NCBI RefSeq assembly: GCF_044904665.1
Contig: NZ_JADIKM010000006.1
Location: forward strand, 248,001-312,000
Origin: Dyella_A ginsengisoli
GTDB lineage: Bacteria > Pseudomonadota > Gammaproteobacteria > Xanthomonadales > Rhodanobacteraceae
DNA: 64,000 nt
Direction of reading: 5' to 3'
Shown: one piece after another, positions 43,136 through 51,600 of the stretch
Layout of the letters: each line of letters starts with the position of its first letter
Position numbering within the stretch: the first letter of the stretch is position 1
Notes under the pieces: generated by a model
What the model was told of the DNA's origin: nothing
Databases searched by the model: none
What the model saw: the letters and a program-made list of their open reading frames with translations, nothing else
Program-made: the position numbers and the translations under genes

Positions 43136-44215
43136 TCAGTCGCTGATCGTCTCGCTTTGCAGGGACGCTGCGTGCTGGCCCGGCGGCGCGTCGTGATCGA
43201 CCGGCACCGGCCGGTAGCCCGGGCCGAACGACACCTCGCCCGGCTTCCAGCCATCGAGCGTGCGCACCGCGCCCCAGAAGCGCTTGAACGCCGCCCAGTG
43301 CAGGCCGACCAGGCCGTGCTCGTTGTCCGCATCCACCACCGGATCGCCCACGCCGGTGGGACGGATCGGCTCGCCGTACAGCGCGGTGCCGAACAGCACG
43401 TCCCAGATCGAGAACACCTGGCCGTAATTGCAGTTGTGCAGGCCCGGCCGGGTGGGGTCGACCCGCATGTGGTGCAGGCGATGGAAGGTGGGGTCGACGA
43501 ACAGCCGTCCAAACACCGGCCCGAAGTGCAGTCGCGTGTTGGTGTGCGAGAAGTTCTGCACCAGCTCGCCCAGCAGCATCAGCCAGGCGAAATCGGTGGG
43601 CGCCACGCCGATCGCCAGGCCCACCACGGCCAGGATCATCGACTGGATGAAGCCGTCCACCAGGCTGCCGCGGTCGTTGGTCCAGCAGCTCATCTGGCGC
43701 GTGCTGTGGTGCATCGAGTGCAGCGCCCACCACCACGGCAGTGCGTGCTGCACGCGGTGCATGGTGTAGTACACCAGGTCGTAGATCACGTAGTAGACGA
43801 GGAACAGCGCCAGCGGATGCTGGCCCAGCACGGGGAACCAGTGCGTGATGCCGAGGATCGAGTCGCGGCTGGAGGTGTCCGTGCCGCTGGACACGCCACC
43901 GAAGTAGTTGGCGAACGGCGTCAGCACCAGGTAGGAAAACAGCGGGAAGATTCCCAGCAGCATCCACAGCGTGTATTGGCGATCGACCCGGGTGAGCTTG
44001 CGGTCGCTCCAGCGTTCGGCCGGCCAGAAGGTCTCCAGCGGGCGGAACAGGCAGGCGATGATCGCCACCTGCACCACCGCGATCATCAGCGATTCGGCGA
44101 TCTCGCGCGGGTCGCCGGCAAGCCGGTCGATGTGCAGCCACTGCAGCAGCGGCAGCACGCCGTGCCGGGAAAAGGCATCGACCAGGGCGGTCCAGGCGTG
44201 CACGAGGGAAGGCAT
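43136..44215 (-). CDS. Sterol desaturase/fatty acid hydroxylase family protein
   Basis: 359 aa membrane di-iron enzyme. Several hydrophobic helices surround the histidine boxes HRVQH, HSMHH and HRLHH with extra His at HTNTRLHFG and HNCNYG, matching the FA_hydroxylase superfamily. It would hydroxylate or desaturate a lipid in the cytoplasmic membrane using O2; the substrate (fatty acid, hopanoid/sterol or carotenoid) is not evident. The ATG at 44215 is the first Met of the folded region; the frame is open upstream and the ribosome site is poor, so the start is uncertain. Confidence 0.9.
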   Translation of the reverse strand: MPSLVHAWTALVDAFSRHGVLPLLQWLHIDRLAGDPREIAESLMIAVVQVAIIACLFRPLETFWPAERWSDRKLTRVDRQYTLWMLLGIFPLFSYLVLTPFANYFGGVSSGTDTSSRDSILGITHWFPVLGQHPLALFLVYYVIYDLVYYTMHRVQHALPWWWALHSMHHSTRQMSCWTNDRGSLVDGFIQSMILAVVGLAIGVAPTDFAWLMLLGELVQNFSHTNTRLHFGPVFGRLFVDPTFHRLHHMRVDPTRPGLHNCNYGQVFSIWDVLFGTALYGEPIRPTGVGDPVVDADNEHGLVGLHWAAFKRFWGAVRTLDGWKPGEVSFGPGYRPVPVDHDAPPGQHAASLQSETISD

Positions 44216-44320
44216 CGAAACGGCACCGGCGGAAATCAGTCCACCCGTTAGCTTCGCCGCTGCGTCTTTCCGGCGGGTTTCTCCGGAACCGTCGATCCGG
44301 CGTGACGCATCGATGCAAAG

Positions 44321-44340
44321 GGCGAGCCTGTCGGCTCGCC
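44321..44340 (-). terminator. Hairpin terminator of the DMT transporter gene
   Basis: ggcgagcc (44321-44328) pairs with ggctcgcc (44333-44340); on the minus strand CTTTGC follows. It lies 76 bases after the DMT transporter stop. Confidence 0.6.
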
Positions 44341-44415
44341 GTTCGTCCCCGGGTCGTTCCCAGGGGCAGGTTCTCGCCGTGGCTTTTGACGGGGTTGCAG
44401 GCCGGGCGGATCGCT

Positions 44416-45297
44416 TCAGCGCCGCCGCAGGCGCAGGCCGCTCACCGCCAGCAGCCCCAGCAGCACGAACACGATGCCCACGCCCTCCATCGGCGACGGC
44501 TGCTCGCGGGTGATCGCCCAGGCCAGCAGCACCGCCAGCACCGGCACGCCGAGGCTGGACAGGCTGGCCACCGCAGTCGGCAGCCGCTGCAGCACGATCA
44601 GCCACAGCCACCACGCCAGGCTGGAGGCGAACAGCACGCTGTAGACCAGCGCGCCGACTAGCGCGTGGTTCCACACCATCGGCTTCTGCGGCACCGCCAG
44701 CGCGACCACGCCCAGCGCCAGCCCACCGCACAGCATCTGCCACGCGGTGAGGTTGAGCGGCGCCACCGCATGGCGCTGGAACAGTCGCTTGCTCAGCACC
44801 GTGCCGGCCGCCCACGCCGCGCCGCCGGCGATCGCCAGCGCGGTGCTGAGCGGGCTGCCCAGCCCGCGCCACGGATCCAGGATGAATACGAGGCCGATCG
44901 CCGCCAGCGCCGTGCCCGTCCACTGTCGGCGCGTGGGCCTGTCGGCCAGCAGCGGCCACGCCAGCAGCACCGCCCAGAACGGCATGGTGTAGGCCAGCAG
45001 CGCCACATGGCCGGCGCCGCCGTCGACCAGCGCCCACTGCTCCAGTCCCTGGAAGGCGGCGGTCTGGCACAGGCCGATCAGCGCGGTGGCGGCCAGCGGC
45101 GGTGGCGCGATGCGCTGGCGCGTGGCGGCCAGCGCCAGGAACAGCACGCCCGCGCCCAGCAGGTAGCGCAGCGCGGCGAAGTCGAACGGACCGGCATAGG
45201 CCAGCGCCTGCTTCATCACCACCCAGCTGTACGCCCATAGCACCAGCGTGGCGAGTAGGGCGGCGATGGCGCCGCGGCGGGAGGAGTCGTTCGACAT
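44416..45297 (-). CDS. EamA/DMT-superfamily transporter
   Basis: 293 aa with ten predicted membrane helices in two EamA repeats (residues ~10-140 and ~150-290). Repeat signatures include LWAYSWVVMKQALAYAGPFD and FASSLAWWLWLIVLQRLPTA. Such inner-membrane exporters carry amino acids, metabolites or drugs out of the cell. The substrate cannot be read from sequence. Single gene with its own terminator. Confidence 0.92.
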   Translation of the reverse strand: MSNDSSRRGAIAALLATLVLWAYSWVVMKQALAYAGPFDFAALRYLLGAGVLFLALAATRQRIAPPPLAATALIGLCQTAAFQGLEQWALVDGGAGHVALLAYTMPFWAVLLAWPLLADRPTRRQWTGTALAAIGLVFILDPWRGLGSPLSTALAIAGGAAWAAGTVLSKRLFQRHAVAPLNLTAWQMLCGGLALGVVALAVPQKPMVWNHALVGALVYSVLFASSLAWWLWLIVLQRLPTAVASLSSLGVPVLAVLLAWAITREQPSPMEGVGIVFVLLGLLAVSGLRLRRR

Positions 45298-45389
45298 GAG
45301 CGTGATGGCCGTGGGTAATGCGCCAGTCTAGCCAGGCCGGGGCGGCGCGCTTGCGCTAGATTGCAGCTCCGCTGTCACCGGAGTTTTCC

Positions 45390-45947
45390 ATGCAACGCTG
45401 CCGCTGGGCCGGTCAGGACCCGCTGATGTGCGCCTATCACGATCACGAGTGGGGCACGCCGCTGCACGACGACCGCGCGCTGTTCGAGTTCCTCTGCCTG
45501 GAGGGCGCGCAGGCGGGGCTGTCGTGGCGTACCGTGCTGGCCAAGCGCGAGCGCTACCGCGAGGTGTTCCACGGCTTCGCCATCGACCGCGTGGCGGCGA
45601 TGAGCGACGCCGAACTCGACGCGCTCATGCTCGATCCCGGCATCATCCGCAATCGCCTCAAGATCACGTCCGCCCGCGACAACGCGCGCGCTGCGCAGGC
45701 GGTGATCGCCGAGCACGGCAGCCTGGATGCCTGGCTGTGGTCGTTCGTCGACGGCACACCGATCCGCAACGCCTGGCGCAGTCCGGCGCAGGTGCCGGCC
45801 ACCACCGCGCACTCCGACCGCATGAGCAAGACGCTGAAGAAGCGCGGCTTCCGCTTCGTCGGCAGCACCATCTGCTACGCCTTCATGCAGGCCACCGGCA
45901 TGGTCGACGACCACACGGTCGACTGCTTCCGCCACGGCGTGCGCTGA
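45390..45947 (+). CDS. tag: DNA-3-methyladenine glycosylase I
   Basis: 185 aa. TAG removes 3-methyladenine from alkylated DNA, starting base-excision repair. Zinc ligands Cys4, His17, His175 and Cys179 and catalytic Glu38 (CLEGAQAGLSW) are all present at the E. coli positions. The ATG at 45390 has CGGAG upstream. It is followed 43 bases later by a GNAT gene. Confidence 0.97.
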   Translation: MQRCRWAGQDPLMCAYHDHEWGTPLHDDRALFEFLCLEGAQAGLSWRTVLAKRERYREVFHGFAIDRVAAMSDAELDALMLDPGIIRNRLKITSARDNARAAQAVIAEHGSLDAWLWSFVDGTPIRNAWRSPAQVPATTAHSDRMSKTLKKRGFRFVGSTICYAFMQATGMVDDHTVDCFRHGVR

Positions 45948-45989
45948 ATCGGCGGGCTGTGGCACGATCCCGCGCTCGCCACGTCAGAC

Positions 45990-46520
45990 ATGGATGCTCG
46001 CATGCTCGGCTCATCATCGCTGGTCGGCTCGTCACTTTCCCTACGCCCTGCCGCGCCGGCCGACGAGGCGTTCCTGGCCCGGCTGCATCGATCCACCCGC
46101 CCCGACCTGGAGCAGCTGCCGCTGCCGCCACCGCTGCTCGACGCGCTGATGGCACAGCAATACCAGGCATTGATCCAGGGCGCCGGCCATGCCTACGCCG
46201 GCGCGATGCACTGCGTGATCGAGCGGGCGGGCGAGCGTGCCGGTGCGCTCATCGTGGACATCGGGGCGAACGAAGTGCGGCTGGTGTATCTGGCCCTGCT
46301 GCCGGTGCTGCGCTGTCAGGGCTACGGCGCCGAGATCCTGCGCGGACTGCAGCAGGCCGCCGCGCAGGCGCGGGCGCCGCTGGTGGCTACCGTGTGGCAC
46401 ACCAATCCGCGCGCCCGCTCGCTGTACCTGCGGATGGGATTTGTGGTGGATGCGGCGGAGCCGGGTGTCGAGCGGCTGGTGTGGTACCCCGAGGCGCGCC
46501 CGATGGTGATGCTGCCCTGA
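45990..46520 (+). CDS. GNAT family N-acetyltransferase
   Basis: 176 aa. The acetyl-CoA-binding A motif is RCQGYGAEILRGL, and the C-terminal NPRARSLYLRMGFVV is the B motif. The substrate is unknown. An in-frame ATG four codons later is an alternative start. It lies next to the tail-collar/DUF6916 genes, where a GNAT gene is often found in related genomes (recalled, not shown here). Confidence 0.85.
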   Translation: MDARMLGSSSLVGSSLSLRPAAPADEAFLARLHRSTRPDLEQLPLPPPLLDALMAQQYQALIQGAGHAYAGAMHCVIERAGERAGALIVDIGANEVRLVYLALLPVLRCQGYGAEILRGLQQAAAQARAPLVATVWHTNPRARSLYLRMGFVVDAAEPGVERLVWYPEARPMVMLP

Positions 46521-46530
46521 ACCGGCCGGC

Positions 46531-46851
46531 TCAGCCGAACACCATCTGGAAGCAGGGCGTGTGCGGGTCGGCGGTCCATGGGGTCACGCGCTGGATGCGG
46601 ATGCCTTCGACCCAGCCCAGCTCCGGCAGCTCCATCGCGCAGGGGCCATCCAGCAGCGGTGTCGGATCGATGCCGACCAGATCCACCCGGAACGGCGTGC
46701 GCGCACCCTCCGGAGCCCCGGGTCGCTGGGCGAGCGGCTGCGCGTCGACGCGCTCGACGCATACGGTGAGCGACTGGCCATCCTCCAGTCGCAGTTCACG
46801 GCGTTGCCCCACCAGCGGATGGAAGTGGCTTTCGGCGATGCGGTCGAGCAT
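46531..46851 (-). CDS. DUF6916-like small protein
   Basis: 106 aa, mostly beta. It reads LDRIAESHFHPLVGQRRELR ... LVGIDPTPLLDGPCAMELPE ... HTPCFQMVFG, a pattern I associate with DUF6916 proteins, which are typically encoded beside microcystin-dependent-type tail-collar genes. Function unknown; an assembly or baseplate-like role for the collar protein is an inference. The ATG at 46851 (AGGA upstream) is preferred to GTG at 46881. It lies 51 bases downstream of the collar gene and is probably co-transcribed. Confidence 0.7.
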   Translation of the reverse strand: MLDRIAESHFHPLVGQRRELRLEDGQSLTVCVERVDAQPLAQRPGAPEGARTPFRVDLVGIDPTPLLDGPCAMELPELGWVEGIRIQRVTPWTADPHTPCFQMVFG

Positions 46852-46902
46852 GTAGCGGATTCCTGCGAGCCGGGGCGACACCGCGGCGTCGCCCCGGAGA
46901 GA

Positions 46903-47472
46903 TCAGTTGCGCGAGGGGAAGATGCCGAACAGGGCGATGCTGAAGTTGATCGCCAGGAACGGATTCATGACGCCCACCGGCTGGCTGCCGCCGGCCACGC
47001 CCACGTCAACTTGCGTCGAGACGCCGGCCATCGCCACCGGCGTGTTCAACGCGTTCGACCAGATGGTTGCCGACCCCGTGCCAGCACCACTGGCGCCAAG
47101 GTAGTTGTTGGTGTCGCTCGGCGCGTTGGCCGGCGCGGTGGGTACACCGCAAACCTGCGCTTGCGTGCTGGCCGTGGCCGTATGCGAATGCACCGGCATG
47201 TTGCCGGTGGTCAACGTCACGTTCTCGGTGCCACTCACCTCGCCGATGGTGCGCGGGGTGAGCCCGGCGCCGTTGCCCATGCCGATCGGCATGCGGCCCT
47301 GCAGATCCGGCAGCTGGAAGGTGGTCTGCCCGTTGCCGCCGTAGTAGGTGCCGAGCAGTGAGAACAGCGCCGAGTTCTGCGAGATAGCCATGGTCTGGCC
47401 TGCGCACAGCGCCCAGTTCTTGGGCGGAAAATTGAACCCGAACGGCAGGATGGTTCCGATGAAGACTTCCAT
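46903..47472 (-). CDS. Phage tail-collar (microcystin-dependent protein-like) protein
   Basis: 189 aa. The Collar domain is clear: FIGTILPFGFNFPPKNWALC then AGQTMAISQNSALFSLLGTYYGG, GQTTFQLPDLQGRMPIGMGN, and MPVHSHTATAS. The C-terminal VMNPFLAINFSIALFGIFPS is the usual end of the family. Related proteins are trimeric tail-fibre tips; bacterial chromosomes carry them outside prophages, probably in surface or phage-tail-like structures. GGGAG precedes the ATG. No other phage structural gene is nearby. Confidence 0.88.
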   Translation of the reverse strand: MEVFIGTILPFGFNFPPKNWALCAGQTMAISQNSALFSLLGTYYGGNGQTTFQLPDLQGRMPIGMGNGAGLTPRTIGEVSGTENVTLTTGNMPVHSHTATASTQAQVCGVPTAPANAPSDTNNYLGASGAGTGSATIWSNALNTPVAMAGVSTQVDVGVAGGSQPVGVMNPFLAINFSIALFGIFPSRN

Positions 47473-47765
47473 TGCGTGACTCCCCTATTCCCTTGCAAAG
47501 GCCGTGGCGGCCGTAATGGACGCGAAGCTCCGCGCGTGGCCGCGTGATGGCGGCCGCGGCGGGGCGGTCCGGATGGCTGCCGGGCGTTGGTCGACACCCC
47601 TGAGGCGCGCGGCAGCGGCGGCATGTTTAGCTCACCGTCGTGCAAAAGGGAACTGCCGTCAGCGGGAGGTCGGCCTGTCCTTTCCGGCAGTAGACGCCGC
47701 GTGGGCCGGTGCTACCATCGCGGCGATCAAGGGGCTGTGCGCAGGCGCACGATCGGGGCAGGGGC
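47473..47765. other. 293-bp divergent intergenic region (tail-collar / sulfotransferase)
   Basis: No gene is supported. It must hold the leftward promoter of the tail-collar/DUF6916 pair and the rightward promoter of the sulfotransferase and possibly the giant-protein operon. No clear promoter hexamers were identified. Confidence 0.4.
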
Positions 47766-48593
47766 GTGGCAGGGAAGATCCACTTCATTTCGGGATTGCC
47801 GAGGTCGGGCTCCACCCTGCTGGCCGCCTTGCTGCGCCAGAACCCCCGCTTCCAGGCCGGCATGACCAGTCCCGTGGGCAGCCTGTTTACCGGCATGCTC
47901 AACCAGCTCGGTGCCGGCAGCGAGTTCGGTCCGGTGGTCGATCGCCAGACGCGCCGCCGCCTGCTGCGCGGCCTGTTCGACAGCTACTACGCCGGTGACG
48001 ACGACCGCGAGGTGGTGTTCGACACCAACCGCCTGTGGAGTGCGCGGCTGCCGGCCATCGTCGACCTGTTTCCCGATGCCAAGGTCATCGCCTGCGTGCG
48101 CAACGTCGCCTGGGTGATGGACAGCATCGAGCGGCTGTATCGCGCCAATCCGTTCGAGCAGACCAAGCTGTTCGTCGATGACAGTGAGCGCAACACCGTC
48201 TACAGCCGCGTCGACACGCTGGCCCAGCGCAACCGGCTGGTCGGCTTCGCCTGGGCCGCGTTGAAAGAGGCCTACTACGGCGAGCAGGCCGGCTCGCTGC
48301 TGCTGGTGGACTACGACTTGCTCGCGCAGGCGCCCGAGCGCGTGCTGCGGCTGGTCTACGACTTTCTCGGCGAGCCGTGGTTCGCCCACGATTTCGAGCA
48401 CATCGCCTACGACGCGCCCGCGTTCGACGAGGCGCTGGGCATCAGCGGCCTGCATCGGGTGCGCCCGCGCGTGGCGATCGAGCCGCGCCGCACCGTGCTG
48501 CCGCCGGACCTGTTCGAGCAGTACAGCAAGTTGTCGTTCTGGCAGGACGGGCAGGGCAGTGCCGCGCACGTGATCCGCAACAAGACCGATTGA
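47766..48593 (+). CDS. Sulfotransferase family protein
   Basis: 275 aa. The PAPS 5'-phosphosulfate loop GLPRSGSTLLAALL (residues ~8-21) and the 3'-phosphate region (KVIACVRNVAWVMDSIERLY, Arg and Ser) are present. It would move sulfate from PAPS to a hydroxyl of a glycan, lipid or protein Tyr. The GTG at 47766 starts the family N-terminus and follows a G-rich ribosome site. It lies 40 bp before the giant adhesin gene on the same strand, separated by a small hairpin, so it may belong to that locus. Confidence 0.87.
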   Translation: MAGKIHFISGLPRSGSTLLAALLRQNPRFQAGMTSPVGSLFTGMLNQLGAGSEFGPVVDRQTRRRLLRGLFDSYYAGDDDREVVFDTNRLWSARLPAIVDLFPDAKVIACVRNVAWVMDSIERLYRANPFEQTKLFVDDSERNTVYSRVDTLAQRNRLVGFAWAALKEAYYGEQAGSLLLVDYDLLAQAPERVLRLVYDFLGEPWFAHDFEHIAYDAPAFDEALGISGLHRVRPRVAIEPRRTVLPPDLFEQYSKLSFWQDGQGSAAHVIRNKTD

Positions 48594-48597
48594 AATC

Positions 48598-48618
48598 GCG
48601 CGGGCCGCCGGCCCGCGC
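48598..48618 (+). terminator. Hairpin between the sulfotransferase and giant-protein genes
   Basis: gcgcgggcc (48598-48606) pairs perfectly with ggcccgcgc (48610-48618) in the 40-bp gap. No T-run; it may attenuate or separate the transcripts rather than stop them. Confidence 0.4.
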
Positions 48619-48633
48619 CAGGGGGATAGTCCG

Positions 48634-51600
48634 ATGGCATGGTGGAAGCGCAGCAAGCCTGTTCGCACGCCGGTGGAAAACGTCCGCGCACCCGCGCGGC
48701 GGCCGCTGGCCATGGCACTGGAGCCGCGGGTGATGTTCGACGGCGCCGTGGCCGCCACGGCGGCCCAGTTGCCGCACGGCCCGGAGCCAGCCGTCGCCGC
48801 CGGGCCGCACGCACTGGCCGCCGAGCGTGCCGAGTTCCGCTTCGCGCCGGCCGGGCTGCGGCCGGACATGCTGGCGACGCGGCCGATCGCCGAGCACGAC
48901 ATCGCCCCGCTGGCGGCCTCTTCCGCCGGACGCGACGTGCTGTTCATCGATGCGCGCGTGAAGGACGCCGACAGCCTGCTCACCCACGTCGCCGCGGGCA
49001 CCCAGGTGGTGTTCTTGCAGCAGGGCGTGGACGGCCTGCAGCAGATGGCCGATTACCTCGACGCCCATCCCGGTGCACGCTCGGTGCAGATCATCACCCA
49101 CGGCAACGATGGCGACCTGTGGCTGGGCAGCACCTATCTCTCCGCCGACAACGTCGGCCAGCATGCCGATGCGCTGGCGCGGATCGGCGCGGACATGCAG
49201 GCCGGCGGCGACATCCTGATCTACGCCTGCGATACCGCGGCGGGTGCCAAGGGCCTGTCTTTCGTCGACTCGCTGGCCAGCCTCACCCATCGCGATGTGG
49301 CCGCGTCCAGCAACCGCGTGGGCGCTGGCTACGACTGGAACCTGGAAGTGACCACCGGCAGCATCGAGGCGCGCCCTGTGCTCTCGGCGGTGGACGAGGC
49401 GGGCTACACGCACGACCTGGCCACGATCACCGTGACCAGTAACGCCGACTCCGGCGCGGGCACGCTGCGCCAGGCCATCATCGACGCCTCTACGTCCGTC
49501 AGCGACACCATCACCTTCAGCAGCAGCATGACCATCAACCTGTCCACGATCACGTCGGGCAACTCGTTGCTGGTGGTGAGCAAAAACCTGACGATCGAGG
49601 GTGATATCGACGGGAATGGCACGCCTGACGTCACGCTCAACGGCCAGTACCTTGGCCGCGTACTTGAAATTACCTCCGGATCCAACGTGCATCTCGATGG
49701 ACTGGTCATCGAGCACGGCCTTGTCTATGGAAACGGCGGCAACGCCACCAGTACGAGCCTTTCCGTGCTCAATGGCGGTGACGCGCTGGGTGGGGGCATC
49801 TTCAATGCCGGCACGCTGACGCTCTCCAATTCCACCGTTTCCGGTAACCGTGCGGCAGGCGGCGGCGGCGCTTCCTACACAAACAGCAACCCCGCCAGCC
49901 CTGGTACGTTCTACGGCTTTGGCGGCGGCGGCGGCGGCGGGTACTCCGGTCGAGGCGGCGGTAGCGGCGGTCTCGCCAGCACTTCGTTCACTCCCGGTGC
50001 GCCGCGCACGTTCGGCGGCAGTGGCACCGGTGGAAACGGTGCCGAGGGCTTCAACAATACCAGCGGCGCGCATTTCTACGGCGGCGGCGGCGGCGGCGCC
50101 ACGGCAGGTATCGGTGGCTATCAGGGTTCCTCCTTTGGTGGCGGCAGCGGTGGCAGCGCCGGCGGTATCGGCGGTGGCGGCGGCGGCTGGGGAAACTCGG
50201 GTGGCGTGTCGGGCAAGGGCGGCGACGCAGCTGGCGGCATCTACAACTCCGGAGCCCTGACGGTTCTCCACACCACCATCAGCAACAACGCAGCGGCCGG
50301 CGGCGGCGGAGCGGGCTGTTCATACCGAGGAGGCGCATACGTCGCGGGAGCCGGCGGCGTCGCCGCTGGCGGCATTCTGAATCGCGGGACATTGCAGATC
50401 GATGCATCCACAGCTAATGGGTTCACCGGTAACGCGGCCCAAGGGGGACAACGCGGCGAGAACGGAGCGTCCGATCCTTCCCGGCCGCTCGCAAGCAGTA
50501 GTGCTAATTCGTACGCGGACAGCGGCGGCACGCAGGTCACGCTTCCTTCGGTGAGTTCGGTTTCCGCGATCACGGCCAACGGCACCTATAGCCCGGGCGA
50601 CGTGATCTCCATCACCGTGAGCTTCAACCAGGCGGTAACGGTCACCGGCACACCCTTGTTGACGCTGGAAACCGGCACCGTGGACCACACTGCCAGCTAC
50701 AGCAGTGGCGGCGGCAGCAATGTCCTGACGTTCACGTACACGGTGCAGTCGGGGGATACGAGCAGCGACCTCGACTACGTGAGCAGCAGCTCCCTGAATC
50801 TGAACGGCGGCACGATCAAGGACTCGGCGGGCGGCACCCACGATGCATCACTGGCCTTGCCCACCCCGGGTGCGACGGGCTCCCTTGCTGCGAACAAGGA
50901 CATCGTGATCGTCCCGGATCTCGCCCCTGTTGTCGCCAACCTCAACGGCGACAGCGTCAGCTACACCGAAGGTGGCTCGGCGGTATTCATCGATTCCGGC
51001 AGCAACGCCACCGTCACCGACAGCGACAACGCCAACTTCAGCGGTGGCAACGTCACCGTGACGATCGTCACCAATCGGGTGTCTGCCGAGGACGTGCTCG
51101 GCATCCAGAACCAGGGCACCGGCGCCGGGCAGATCGGCGTATCGGGCAGCAACGTCACCTACGGCGGCGTCACCATCGGCACCTTCACCGGCGGCACCGG
51201 TACCAGCGATCTGGTGATCAGCCTCAACGCCAGCGCCACGCCGACGGCGACCACCGCGCTGGTGCATGCGCTCACCTATACCGACTCCAACAGCACCGAC
51301 CCCGCGACAGCGGCGCGCACCGTGCGCGTCACGGTCAACGACGGCAGCGGCGGCACCAGCACCGCATCCGATGTGACGGTCTCGGTGATCGGCGTCAACG
51401 ATGCGCCCACGATCAGCGCCACCGGCGGCACGCCCACCTACACCGAGAACGGGGCGGCGGTCGACTTGTTCAGCGGCGTCAGCATCAGCACGGTCGAGGC
51501 GGGCCAGACCGTGAAGGCGCTGACTTTCACGGTGAGCAACGTCAGTGACGGCAGCAACGAGATCCTGGCGATCGACGGCAGCAATGTGGCACTCACCAAC

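Noticed and set aside
46903..47472. Prophage remnant
   Set aside because: Only a collar protein is phage-like; no integrase, terminase, capsid or attachment sites are present.
48634..48760. Type I secretion (RTX) substrate
   Set aside because: No GGxGxD nonapeptides and no C-terminal type I signal in the giant protein, and no ABC transporter gene nearby.
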